64,000 nt of DNA, taken from assembly GCF_022637395.1 (NCBI RefSeq), contig NZ_CP093337.1:2216001-2280000 (forward strand). The letters are read 5' to 3'. Every line of letters starts with the position of its first letter. Position 1 is the first letter of the stretch. This document shows, piece after piece, positions 56,563 to 64,000 of the stretch. Below the pieces are notes generated by a model. It did no database searches, was not told the origin of the DNA, and was given only the letters and a program-made list of their open reading frames with translations. The DNA is from Shinella sp. H4-D48. Lineage in GTDB: Bacteria; Pseudomonadota; Alphaproteobacteria; Rhizobiales; Rhizobiaceae. Made by a program: the position numbers and the translations under genes.

Positions 56563-57606
56563 ATGAAATACAATCCGCTCGGCAGGACCGGCATCGATGT
56601 GTCGGAAATCTGCCTCGGCACGATGACCTGGGGCTCCCAGAACAGCGAGCAGGAAGCCCATGACCAGCTCGATTATGCTCTCGCCCAGGGCGTCAATTTT
56701 ATAGATACCGCCGAACTCTACCCGACCACTCCGCTCTCGCCGGAGACGTATGGCGACACCGAGCGCTTCATCGGCAGCTGGCTGAAGGCGCGTGGCAACC
56801 GCGACAAGGTGGTGCTTGCCTCAAAGGTCGCCGGCCCCGGTCGCCCGCATATCCGCGGCGGCGAACCGATGAACCGCGCGGGCATCCTTCCGGCCATCGA
56901 CGCCAGCCTGTCACGCCTCCAGACCGATTATGTCGATCTCTATCAGCTGCACTGGCCCAACCGCGGGCATTATCACTTCCGCAATGCCTGGGGCTACGAT
57001 CCCTCGCAGCAGGACCGCAATCAGGTGGCCGAGGAACTTTCGGAAATCCTTGAAACCGTGGGCGATCTCGTCAAGGCCGGCAAGGTCCGCGCGCTCGGGC
57101 TTTCCAACGATACGGCCTGGGGCACGATGCGCATGCTCGCGCTCTCTCAGGAAAAGGGTCTGCCGCGCGTCGCTTCCATCCAGAATGAGTACAACCTTCT
57201 CTACCGGACCTACGATCTCGATCTCGCGGAGCTGTCGCATCACGAAGACATCGGTCTTCTCGCCTATTCGCCGCTCGCCGCCGGCCTGCTAACCGGCAAA
57301 TATCTCGACGGCGCGAAGCCCGAGGGTTCGCGGTTGACGAAGAACGGCGATCTCGGCGGGCGCTATCAGCCGCTGCAGGAGCCGGCGGTGCGCGCCTATG
57401 TGGACCTTGCCCACAAGCACGGGCTCGACCCGGCCCAGATGGCACTCGCCTTCTGCCTGACGCGCCCCTTCATGGCATCCGTCATCATCGGCGCGACCTC
57501 GATGGAGCAGCTGAAGACGAATATCGCGGCGAAGGACGTCACGTTGTCGGAAGAGGTGCTCGATGGCATCGCCCGCATCCACCGTCTGCATCCCGCACCG
57601 ATCTGA
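56563..57606 (+). CDS. tas: Aldo/keto reductase, Tas family
   Basis: A 347-aa NADP(H)-dependent aldo/keto reductase. The catalytic tetrad parts include Asp in FIDTAELY (about 47) and Tyr52, Lys in LASKVAGPG (about 87), and His in YQLHWPNRGHY (about 130). The length and the ELYPTTPLSPETYGDTE segment match E. coli Tas. The physiological substrate is unknown. The ATG at 56563 follows a weak RBS. It is divergent from fabD and ends at a strong terminator. Confidence 0.9.
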   Translation: MKYNPLGRTGIDVSEICLGTMTWGSQNSEQEAHDQLDYALAQGVNFIDTAELYPTTPLSPETYGDTERFIGSWLKARGNRDKVVLASKVAGPGRPHIRGGEPMNRAGILPAIDASLSRLQTDYVDLYQLHWPNRGHYHFRNAWGYDPSQQDRNQVAEELSEILETVGDLVKAGKVRALGLSNDTAWGTMRMLALSQEKGLPRVASIQNEYNLLYRTYDLDLAELSHHEDIGLLAYSPLAAGLLTGKYLDGAKPEGSRLTKNGDLGGRYQPLQEPAVRAYVDLAHKHGLDPAQMALAFCLTRPFMASVIIGATSMEQLKTNIAAKDVTLSEEVLDGIARIHRLHPAPI

Positions 57607-57635
57607 CACCCGCATTCGGTCATATGCACATAATA

Positions 57636-57663
57636 AGAAACCCGCCGTCTCCGGCGGGTTTCT
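57636..57663. terminator. Bidirectional intrinsic terminator
   Basis: A perfect 12-bp inverted repeat (AGAAACCCGCCG / CGGCGGGTTTCT, 4-nt loop) lies between the convergent tas and small membrane protein genes. Confidence 0.88.
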
Positions 57664-57721
57664 CGCTCCCGACACTCAGTCGCGGACTTGGGGTTTGTCC
57701 TTGGCCGAGCTTCGGAAATTC

Positions 57722-58084
57722 TTATGGCGTCGTCGTCGTGGCGCCGCCGCCTTCTGCAGGCTGGGTGTTCAGCGGCTGCTGAGTACCCGTGGCGCCGCCG
57801 GTCTGGCCATCCGTGGCCGTGCCTGCGGCCGGTGCGGTTTCCGGCGTCGTGACGGACGAGGTGTTGGCGTTCGGGTCGACATTATCGGGCGTGCCGCTGC
57901 CGACGAAGTAGAAAGCACCTACGGCGACCAGCACGGCGAGGATCACCGCGACGGCCCAGCCGCCAGTCCCACCACTCCGGGTGTTGTTGACGACGACGGG
58001 ATCGCGGTCCTGCACCGGGCGCTCCACGCGACCATCCGGAGAGTTGTGTTCCAGGGGACGATTGACAAGGTTCGGGTCTTGCAT
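57722..58084 (-). CDS. Small single-pass membrane protein with Thr/Ala-rich tail
   Basis: A 120-aa protein: a charged N-terminus (about 1-40), one membrane helix (about 43-61, WAVAVILAVLVAVGAFYFV), then a low-complexity periplasmic tail rich in Thr, Ala, Gly and Pro ending TTTTP. The function is unknown; such proteins are widespread in rhizobia. The start is ATG at 58084 with GGAGTGAACG upstream. It is divergent from the rpsF operon. Confidence 0.75.
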   Translation of the reverse strand: MQDPNLVNRPLEHNSPDGRVERPVQDRDPVVVNNTRSGGTGGWAVAVILAVLVAVGAFYFVGSGTPDNVDPNANTSSVTTPETAPAAGTATDGQTGGATGTQQPLNTQPAEGGGATTTTP

Positions 58085-58436
58085 GTCGTTCACTCCATGT
58101 TGTTGGATCGCGGTGATAACGTCCGGATGCAGGGATGGTTCCGCAAGGCGTTGGTGAACGAAACGAGGGCTTTTGGCGACAGGCCTTGCGTTTCGCGGAA
58201 AAAACCGTATAAGCGCGCTGTTCAAAACACCCGGTCAATCGGCTGGTGGCTGAACGGAGGGCCGGCATATCCTTGTGACATGCCGTTTGGGGCCAAGGGC
58301 TCCAGCCTCCCGTGTCTCCGCTCTCGACCGTCTGGATTAACGCTTTTCTTGCTTCGGGCTTCGGCCTCTTGAGAACTGTCGTTGAGGCTTGGCGCCGGTT
58401 TCGGGTGATATGCAAACGCAAGAAAGGCAAAGCCAC
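58085..58436. other. Divergent promoter and long rpsF leader region
   Basis: This 352-bp region has no gene. It holds the promoter at 58186-58213 and an rpsF leader of about 215 nt. The leader contains GGCATATCC...GACATGCC-type complementary segments near 58262-58284, so an autoregulatory S6:S18-type structure is possible, though I could not identify the known motif with confidence. Confidence 0.45.
58186..58213 (+). promoter_or_regulatory. Probable sigma-70-type promoter of the rpsF operon
   Basis: A TTGCGT (-35, 58186-58191) and a TATAAG (-10, 58208-58213) are separated by 16 bp, in an otherwise gene-free region upstream of rpsF. Confidence 0.5.
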
Positions 58437-58889
58437 ATGGCTCTTTACGAACACGTTTTCCTGGCCCGCCAGGATGTGTCCGCCCAGCAGGTCGACGCTC
58501 TCGTCGAACAGTACAAGGGCGTTATCGAATCGTTCGGCGGCAAGGTCGGCCGGGTCGAAAACTGGGGCCTCAAGTCCCTGACCTACCGCATCAAGAAGAA
58601 CCGCAAGGCGCATTACGCGCTGATGGACATCGACGCTCCGGCAGCTGCGATCCACGAAGTCGAGCGCCAGATGCGCATCAACGAAGACATCCTTCGTTAC
58701 ATGACCATCGCCGTCGAAGCGCACGAAGAAGGCCCGTCGGCCATGATGCAGAAGCGTGACCGCGACGACCGTCCGCGCCGCGAAGGCGACGACCGCGGCC
58801 CGCGCCGCGACTTCGGCGACCGTCCGCGCCGCGATTTCGGCGACCGCCCGCCGCGTGGCGACCGTCCGGCCCGCGAAGACCGCGCGTAA
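58437..58889 (+). CDS. rpsF: 30S ribosomal protein S6
   Basis: A 150-aa S6 that pairs with S18 on the platform of the small subunit. The core (about 1-105) has [13 protein letters not shown] and [19 protein letters not shown]. The C-terminal tail (about 106-150) is almost only Arg, Asp, Gly, Pro and Phe, with repeated RRDFGDRP units; this lengthened tail is seen in Rhizobiales. ATG at 58437 follows AAGAAAGG. It is the first gene of the rpsF-rpsR-DUF2232-rplI operon. Confidence 0.96.
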   Translation: MALYEHVFLARQDVSAQQVDALVEQYKGVIESFGGKVGRVENWGLKSLTYRIKKNRKAHYALMDIDAPAAAIHEVERQMRINEDILRYMTIAVEAHEEGPSAMMQKRDRDDRPRREGDDRGPRRDFGDRPRRDFGDRPPRGDRPAREDRA

Positions 58890-58913
58890 TCGAAGCAGAA
58901 GGAGATTATAGAT

Positions 58914-59162
58914 ATGGCTGATGTTTCTTCCGCTCCGGCACGCCGTCCGTTCCACCGCCGCCGCAAGACCTGCCCCTTCTCGGGCGCAAACGCTCCGAAG
59001 ATCGACTACAAGGACGTCCGTCTTCTGTCGCGCTACATTTCCGAGCGCGGCAAGATCGTTCCGTCCCGCATCACGGCCGTTTCCCAGAAGAAGCAGCGCG
59101 AACTCGCCAAGGCGATCAAGCGCGCCCGCTTCCTCGGCCTGCTGCCCTACGTCGTAGCGTAA
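58914..59162 (+). CDS. rpsR: 30S ribosomal protein S18
   Basis: An 82-aa S18, the assembly partner of S6. The typical core is [25 protein letters not shown] and [19 protein letters not shown]. Its single Cys (RRKTCPFSG, about residue 20) belongs to the usual CPF segment. It has a strong RBS (AGAAGGAG) 24 bp after rpsF. Confidence 0.97.
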   Translation: MADVSSAPARRPFHRRRKTCPFSGANAPKIDYKDVRLLSRYISERGKIVPSRITAVSQKKQRELAKAIKRARFLGLLPYVVA

Positions 59163-59177
59163 GCACGCTGACGCTGC

Positions 59178-59200
59178 GGCCTGACTCCGCGTCAGGCCGG
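59178..59200 (+). terminator. Hairpin after rpsR
   Basis: A perfect 9-bp stem (CGGCCTGAC / GTCAGGCCG) starts 15 bp past the rpsR stop, with no U-run. It could be a partial terminator or RNA processing site within the operon. Confidence 0.4.
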
Positions 59201-59215
59201 GGCCTCTGACTCAAG

Positions 59216-59241
59216 GGGAAGACGGTTTTCCGCCTTCCCCG
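59216..59241 (+). terminator. Second hairpin between rpsR and the DUF2232 gene
   Basis: GGGGAAGACGG-TTTT-CCGCCTTCCCC with one mismatch, followed by GCTTCCCTT. Together with the hairpin at 59178 it may reduce read-through to the DUF2232 and rplI genes. Confidence 0.45.
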
Positions 59242-59371
59242 CTTCCCTTCCGCGTTGGGCGCGGATCGGAGCCGCCGGCTTTTCGAAGCCAAAACCCCAT
59301 GTTGGGGAGACAGTCCTGAAACCTTCGATCAGGAACCTCCTCTAACTGTCTGATGAGACAGGACAGCGAAC

Positions 59372-60346
59372 GTGAAGACCTTGACGCCAACCTCGATTGC
59401 GATCGGCCTCGTTGCCGGTGTGACCGCCGCTCTGCTTTCGCTGAGCGCGAATGCGCAGTCGTCGCTGGCCATCGTGCTTTACGCAGCGTCCGCCCTGCCC
59501 ATTCTGATTGCCGGCCTCGGCTGGGGCAATGCCAGCGCCTTCATCGCCGTCATTGCCGGTGGCGTCACGGCGTCCGCGCTCGTTTCCTCGCATTTCGCCG
59601 CGCTGATCGTACTCATCACGCTGATCCCGGCGGGCTGGCTCTCCAATCTTGCGAACCTCGCGCGCCCGGCTTCCGAGCTCGGCGGTCCTGACAACGCGCT
59701 CGCCTGGTATCCGCTTTCCAACATCCTCGCCCACCTCGCCGTGATGGTCACGCTCGGCATGATCGCGGTCGGCGCGATCGTCGGCTATGACAGCGAGATG
59801 GCGAGCAAGCTCGTCGACATGGTCATCGAGGCCCTGAAGGCGCAGGAGCCGCTCTATAACCCGGATGCCACCGCCGTCGCGCAGCTGAAGTCGGTGTTTG
59901 CGATCGCGCTGCCGCTCGTGCAGGGCGCGCTGTGGGTGTTCCTGCTGTTTGCGGCCTATTACATCGCGTCCTTCATCGTGCGCGCTTCCGGCAAGGGGCT
60001 GCGCCCGCGCGAGGACATGCCCGCGACGCTGCGCATGCATCGCAATGCGATCTTCGCCTTCCTCGGCGGCCTCGTGCTGACCTTCGTGGGCGGCGTTCCG
60101 GCGATCATCGGCGCCTTGATCTGCGGCACGTTCGGCGCCGGCTTCGTGCTCGCCGGTTTCGCCAGCCTGCATTTCCGCACCCGCGGCAAGCCATGGCGGC
60201 TGCTTGCGCTGTGGTTCACCTACATCTCGGTACTGCTCTTCACGATACCGGTCTTCTTCATCCTCATTCTCGGCCTGATGGACACGAGGCGCACCATCGC
60301 GCTGACGCCCACAGGCCCGGCTGAACAGAAAAACCCAAATACCTGA
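59372..60346 (+). CDS. DUF2232 multi-spanning membrane protein
   Basis: A 324-aa inner membrane protein with about eight helices. It matches the DUF2232 family found between rpsR and rplI in many alphaproteobacteria and Firmicutes-type YybS relatives. The function is unknown. The start is GTG at 59372 (VKTLTPTSIAIGL), which keeps the first helix. It lies 21 bp before rplI and is probably co-transcribed with the ribosomal protein genes. Confidence 0.85.
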   Translation: MKTLTPTSIAIGLVAGVTAALLSLSANAQSSLAIVLYAASALPILIAGLGWGNASAFIAVIAGGVTASALVSSHFAALIVLITLIPAGWLSNLANLARPASELGGPDNALAWYPLSNILAHLAVMVTLGMIAVGAIVGYDSEMASKLVDMVIEALKAQEPLYNPDATAVAQLKSVFAIALPLVQGALWVFLLFAAYYIASFIVRASGKGLRPREDMPATLRMHRNAIFAFLGGLVLTFVGGVPAIIGALICGTFGAGFVLAGFASLHFRTRGKPWRLLALWFTYISVLLFTIPVFFILILGLMDTRRTIALTPTGPAEQKNPNT

Positions 60347-60367
60347 ACTCAAGAAAGGAACTCTAAA

Positions 60368-60946
60368 ATGGACGTCATTCTTCTCGAACGCATCGCCAAG
60401 CTCGGCCAGATGGGCGAAACCGTAAAGGTTCGCGACGGCTTTGCCCGCAACTTCCTGCTGCCGCAGGGCAAGGCGCTGCGCGCCAACGAAGCCAACAAGA
60501 AGCGCTTCGAAGCCGAGCGTGCGACGCTCGAAGCCCGTAACCTGGAGCGCAAGTCCGAAGCCGAGTCTGTTGCCGAAAAGCTCGACGGCAAGTCCTTCGT
60601 GATCGTCCGCTCCGCCGGCGAAACCGGCCAGCTCTACGGTTCGGTCGCTGCGCGCGACATCATCGAAGCGCTGGAAGCCGAAGGCTTCAACGTCGGCCGC
60701 AACCAGGTCGAGCTCAACACGCCGATCAAGGCCATCGGCCTGCACAAGGTCGTGCTGCACCTGCATGCCGAAGTCGCGATCTCCATCGAGCTTAACGTTG
60801 CCCGTTCGGCCGATGAAGCCGAGCGCCAGGCCAAGGGCGAAAGCCTGACCTCGGCCGACGCCATCTACGGCGTTGACGAAGACGCGCTGACGGCAGCCGA
60901 CTTCTTCGACCCGGAAGCTGACGGCATGGACGAAGACGAAGCATAA
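60368..60946 (+). CDS. rplI: 50S ribosomal protein L9
   Basis: A 192-aa L9. The N-terminal domain begins [28 protein letters not shown] (only partly quoted motifs: LGQMGE and [15 protein letters not shown]). A long connecting helix and a C-terminal domain with [12 protein letters not shown] follow. The last roughly 40 residues are an acidic extension ending DEDEA, longer than E. coli L9 (149 aa). ATG at 60368 follows AAGAAAGGAAC. It ends the operon at a strong terminator. Confidence 0.96.
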   Translation: MDVILLERIAKLGQMGETVKVRDGFARNFLLPQGKALRANEANKKRFEAERATLEARNLERKSEAESVAEKLDGKSFVIVRSAGETGQLYGSVAARDIIEALEAEGFNVGRNQVELNTPIKAIGLHKVVLHLHAEVAISIELNVARSADEAERQAKGESLTSADAIYGVDEDALTAADFFDPEADGMDEDEA

Positions 60947-60972
60947 TATCCAGCCCCTACGGTTGGTTACGG

Positions 60973-60997
60973 GACGGGCCGGCATTGCCGGCCCGTC
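60973..60997 (+). terminator. Terminator of the rpsF-rplI operon
   Basis: A perfect 11-bp inverted repeat (GACGGGCCGGC / GCCGGCCCGTC, 3-nt loop) is followed by TTCGTTTT, 26 bp past the rplI stop. Confidence 0.88.
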
Positions 60998-61151
60998 TTC
61001 GTTTTGGCAGGTCAAAAAACACGGGTTGAAATCCCCGCTTTCTCAGCAATATTTATAAGCCGTTAGACTGGATTGGCGGTTGGGCCGCTCTTCAGGCCGG
61101 TTTCCGACCAGACCCGTTCCGCCATTTTTTCAAGCGCGACGGAGTTTGCTG

Positions 61152-62438
61152 ATGAAATTCATAGTACAGGCTCTTGTTTCCCGCCTCGTCGAGACTGGAA
61201 ATCTGACGGTCACCTACCCGGACGGATCCCGCCAGACCTTCGGCGATGGAACCGGCAATCCGGTGCACATGCGCATCAACAGCCGCAAGGCGCTTTGGGG
61301 CCTTGCGCTCGACCCGGCCTACTATCTCGGCCATCACTACGGCACCGGCGATATCGATATCGTCGAGGGTGACATGTACGGTCTGCTCAAGATCGTCTTC
61401 ACCGGCAATCCCGACTTTCAGTACTACGACACACGGTGGAACCGGACGCTGGAGCGGTTGCGCTACCTGCTGCGCTGGGCGCGCGAGAAGAACAGCGTCG
61501 TGCGCTCACGCCGCAACGTGCAGCATCACTACGACCTGACCGGCGCGCTCTACGACCTCTTCCTCGATCAGGACCGGCAATATTCCTGCGCCTATTTCGA
61601 ACGGCCGGACCAGTCGCTGGACGAGGCGCAGCTTGCCAAGAAACGGCACATCGCCGCCAAACTCAACATCAACAGGCCGGGCCAGAACGTGCTCGACATC
61701 GGCAGCGGCTGGGGCGGCATGGCGCTCTACCTTGCCCGCCAGCTCGGCGCGAAGGTCACGGGCGTCACCCTTTCCGACGAGCAGCATGCGCTGTCGGTAA
61801 AACGGGCGAACGAGGCGGGGCTAGCCGACGAGGTGACGTTTCTGCTGCAGGACTACCGCAACACGGACGGCCCGTTCGACCGCATCGTCTCCGTTGGCAT
61901 GTTCGAGCATGTCGGGCGGCCGAACTACCTCACCTTCTTCAAGAAGAGCGCAGCCCTTCTGAAGCGCGACGGCGTGATGCTGCTGCACACGATCGGCCGC
62001 ACCGACCGGCCGACGGCCAACAATCCGTTCATCGAGAAATACATCTTTCCCGGGGGCTACATCCCTGCCCTGTCCGAGGTGATGCAGGCTGTGGAGAAAA
62101 GCGGGCTTGTCGTGACGGATGTGGAAATCCTGCGTCTGCATTATGCCGAGACCCTGCGCCACTGGCGCGAGCGCTTCATGGCCCGGCGCGACGAGGCCAA
62201 GGCGCTCTACGACGAGAAGTTCTGCCGTATCTGGGAGTTCTATCTCGCGGCGTCCGAAAGCGCCTTCCGCTGGCAGAACCTCGTCGTCTTCCAGCTCCAG
62301 CTGGCGCACGATCAGGAGGCCATGCCGCTGACCCGCGACTATATCGGCCGCGGTGAGGATTGCCTCAAGGCGCATGAGGGCAATCCCAAAGGCGAGCAGC
62401 GCGGCCCGCGGCAGTTCCCGCAGGAGGCATCGCTCTAG
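61152..62438 (+). CDS. cfa: Cyclopropane-fatty-acyl-phospholipid synthase
   Basis: A 428-aa SAM-dependent enzyme that adds a methylene bridge to unsaturated acyl chains of membrane lipids. The SAM-binding motif is VLDIGSGWGGMALYLAR (about residues 184-200). The family's EHVGRPNY (about 262) and HTIGRTD (about 288) segments follow. ATG at 61152 has a GGAG RBS. It lies between the rplI terminator and dnaB, in line with rhizobial gene order; the role in stationary-phase or acid stress is inferred from the family. Confidence 0.94.
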   Translation: MKFIVQALVSRLVETGNLTVTYPDGSRQTFGDGTGNPVHMRINSRKALWGLALDPAYYLGHHYGTGDIDIVEGDMYGLLKIVFTGNPDFQYYDTRWNRTLERLRYLLRWAREKNSVVRSRRNVQHHYDLTGALYDLFLDQDRQYSCAYFERPDQSLDEAQLAKKRHIAAKLNINRPGQNVLDIGSGWGGMALYLARQLGAKVTGVTLSDEQHALSVKRANEAGLADEVTFLLQDYRNTDGPFDRIVSVGMFEHVGRPNYLTFFKKSAALLKRDGVMLLHTIGRTDRPTANNPFIEKYIFPGGYIPALSEVMQAVEKSGLVVTDVEILRLHYAETLRHWRERFMARRDEAKALYDEKFCRIWEFYLAASESAFRWQNLVVFQLQLAHDQEAMPLTRDYIGRGEDCLKAHEGNPKGEQRGPRQFPQEASL

Positions 62439-62709
62439 AGACGCTCCGGGCAACACTCACCAGAGCTTTTCGATCGTTGTTTCAGATGCCGCAGCGTGCC
62501 GCCTCGGCTGGCAATGCGTGAAGATTCGCGTAGCGAGTCAACCGAAAGCCAGATGTCCCGGAGGAATCCGGGCTTGCTGTGTCATGCCCGCCTGTGGAAA
62601 AGTCTAAGACCGGGCTTAAACGTCGGTATGAGTCGGATGCGCTTGACCCCCGACGGTAAAGAACCCAAACCATCGGCCTTCGCAAAAGAGGACGGGGAGA
62701 TTCGGGACG

Positions 62710-64000
62710 ATGAATGATGCCGTGCGCAAGCTCAGCCAGGCTGGTCACGACAATGCGGAGCTTCACCACCGCGAGGCGCCGAACAACGTCGAGGCCGAAC
62801 AGGCGCTGCTGGGCGCCATTCTCGTCAACAACGATGCCTATTACCGCGTCTCCGACTTCCTGAAGCCGATCCATTTCCACGAGCCGCTGCACCGCAAGAT
62901 CTACGAGCTTGCCGGCGACACGATCCGCATGGGCAAGATTGCCACGACGATCACGCTCAAGACGCACCTGCCGACGGACGGACGGGTCGGCGACCTGACG
63001 ATCCCGCAATATCTTGCGCGTCTGGCGGCCGAGGCCGTGACGATCATCAACGCGGAAGACTATGGCCGGGCGATCTACGATCTCGCACTGCGTCGCTCGC
63101 TGATCAATATCGGTGAGGACATGGTCAACATCGCCTATGACGCGCCGCTCGACATGCCACCGCAGACGCAGATCGAGGACGCAGAACGCCGGCTGTTCGA
63201 ACTGGCCGAAACAGGCCGCTACGACGGCGGTTTCCAGTCGTTCAACGATGCGGTGGCGCAGGCGATCGACATGGCCGGTCAGGCTTTCGAGCGCGATGGT
63301 TCGCTGTCGGGCATTTCCACCGGCATCCATTCGCTCGACGCCCGCATGGGCGGCCTGCAGCGTTCGGACCTTATCGTGCTTGCGGGACGTCCCGGCATGG
63401 GCAAGACCTCGCTTGCCACCAACATCGCCTATAATATTGCGGCGTCCTACGAGCCCGAAGTGCAGGCGGACGGTTCGTACAAGGCGCGCAATGGCGGCGT
63501 CGTCGGCTTCTACTCGCTCGAAATGTCGTCAGAACAGCTGGCGACCCGTATCATTTCCGAGCAGACGGAAGTGTCCTCCTCGAAAATCCGCCGCGGCGAC
63601 ATTTCCGAGGCCGATTTCGAGAAGCTCGTCGCCTGCAGCCAGATGATGCAGAAGGTGCCGCTCTATATCGACCAGACCGGTGGTATTTCCATCGCCCAGC
63701 TCTCGGCACGCGCCCGACGCCTCAAGCGCCAGCGCGGTCTCGATTGCCTTGTGGTGGACTACATCCAGCTCATGACCGGCTCGGGCAAGTCGAGCGACAA
63801 CCGCGTGCAGGAAATCACCCAGATCACCACGGGCCTCAAGGCGCTGGGCAAGGAACTGAACGTGCCGATCATCGCGCTCTCCCAGCTCTCCCGTCAGGTG
63901 GAAAGCCGCGAGGACAAGCGCCCGCAGCTTTCGGACCTTCGCGAATCAGGCTCCATCGAGCAGGACGCCGACGTGGTGCTCTTCGTGTTCCGCGAGGAAT
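62710..64000 (+). CDS. dnaB: Replicative DNA helicase, 5' part (cut by the window end)
   Basis: An open frame from ATG at 62710 runs off the window with no stop: 430 codons are visible. It begins MNDAVRKLSQAG and continues with the DnaB N-terminal domain (about 25-130; NNVEAEQALLGAIL). The RecA-like C-terminal domain follows, with Walker A GRPGMGKTSLA (about 226), Walker B-type LDCLVVDYIQLMTG, and QLSRQVESREDKRP plus LRESGSIEQDAD. About 70 residues of a normal DnaB are missing. It unwinds DNA at replication forks. Confidence 0.95.
   Translation, partial: MNDAVRKLSQAGHDNAELHHREAPNNVEAEQALLGAILVNNDAYYRVSDFLKPIHFHEPLHRKIYELAGDTIRMGKIATTITLKTHLPTDGRVGDLTIPQYLARLAAEAVTIINAEDYGRAIYDLALRRSLINIGEDMVNIAYDAPLDMPPQTQIEDAERRLFELAETGRYDGGFQSFNDAVAQAIDMAGQAFERDGSLSGISTGIHSLDARMGGLQRSDLIVLAGRPGMGKTSLATNIAYNIAASYEPEVQADGSYKARNGGVVGFYSLEMSSEQLATRIISEQTEVSSSKIRRGDISEADFEKLVACSQMMQKVPLYIDQTGGISIAQLSARARRLKRQRGLDCLVVDYIQLMTGSGKSSDNRVQEITQITTGLKALGKELNVPIIALSQLSRQVESREDKRPQLSDLRESGSIEQDADVVLFVFREE

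Noticed and set aside
59342-61015. Minus-strand frame of 557 codons opposite DUF2232 and rplI
   Set aside because: It spans two genes and a terminator on the other strand; it cannot be a real gene.

Overview
The window is a piece of a GC-rich alphaproteobacterial chromosome. The best fit is the family Rhizobiaceae (the Rhizobium/Agrobacterium/Shinella/Ensifer group). This rests on the housekeeping gene order (lptF-lptG-lptD-surA-like-pdxA-rsmA; fabD-fabG-acpP-fabF-mltG-yicC-gmk; rpsF-rpsR-DUF2232-rplI-cfa-dnaB), an Omp25/RopB-type outer membrane protein, a TakP-type TRAP transporter, a leucyl-transferase Bpt, and intergenic palindromes of rhizobial style. Almost everything is core or common accessory metabolism. 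I see no tRNA or rRNA gene, insertion sequence, prophage, integrase or CRISPR array.

Layout: 0-2.5 kb holds bpt, a DMT exporter and an AbrB-Doc toxin-antitoxin pair with a tandem palindromic operator. 2.5-9.8 kb holds parC, an exported protein of unknown function, a SulP anion transporter with a long leader, creD and a small DUF1236 protein. 9.9-18.6 kb holds aspS, a small Cys-rich protein next to about 500 bp with no recognisable gene, a NudK-like Nudix hydrolase, a molybdopterin oxidoreductase, rlmJ, an RNase T2 lipoprotein, a GST and the outer membrane protein. 18.9-23.7 kb holds a pteridine-reductase-like SDR overlapping uvrC, an exported protein, then pgsA-moaD-moaE.

23.7-30.6 kb is the most accessory stretch: a lone LivH-like permease divergent from a CGNR zinc-finger regulator across a near-perfect palindrome, a lipoprotein, a GT8 glycosyltransferase, ndk, a GST divergent from a DinB-family protein across a 22-bp tandem repeat, a 94-aa protein, and a degenerate GGDEF protein. 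30.7-39.3 kb holds an ABC-F ATPase, a TakP-like TRAP binding protein convergent with its two permease genes, an arabinose/galactose dehydrogenase, and an MFS transporter with a MarR regulator. Both of the last two carry the same 12-bp palindrome upstream.

39.4-49.2 kb holds pepA-holC and the LPS export/outer membrane biogenesis operon lptF-lptG-lptD-surA-like followed by pdxA-rsmA. 49.3-56.4 kb holds the type II fatty acid synthesis cluster with mltG, yicC and gmk. 56.5-64 kb holds an aldo/keto reductase, a small membrane protein, the ribosomal protein operon, cyclopropane fatty acid synthase, and dnaB, which is cut by the window edge. Several gene pairs are translationally coupled by ATGA, TGATG or TAGTG overlaps.

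I found no convincing large undescribed system. The best leads are small regulatory modules: the MarR/MFS twin operators, the CGNR/LivH palindrome, the GST/DinB tandem repeat and the AbrB-Doc operator. There are also a few proteins with odd sequence features: a degenerate GGDEF, a Gly/Pro tail on a TRAP permease, RNase T2 with Glu replaced by Gln, and the 104-aa Cys-rich protein.
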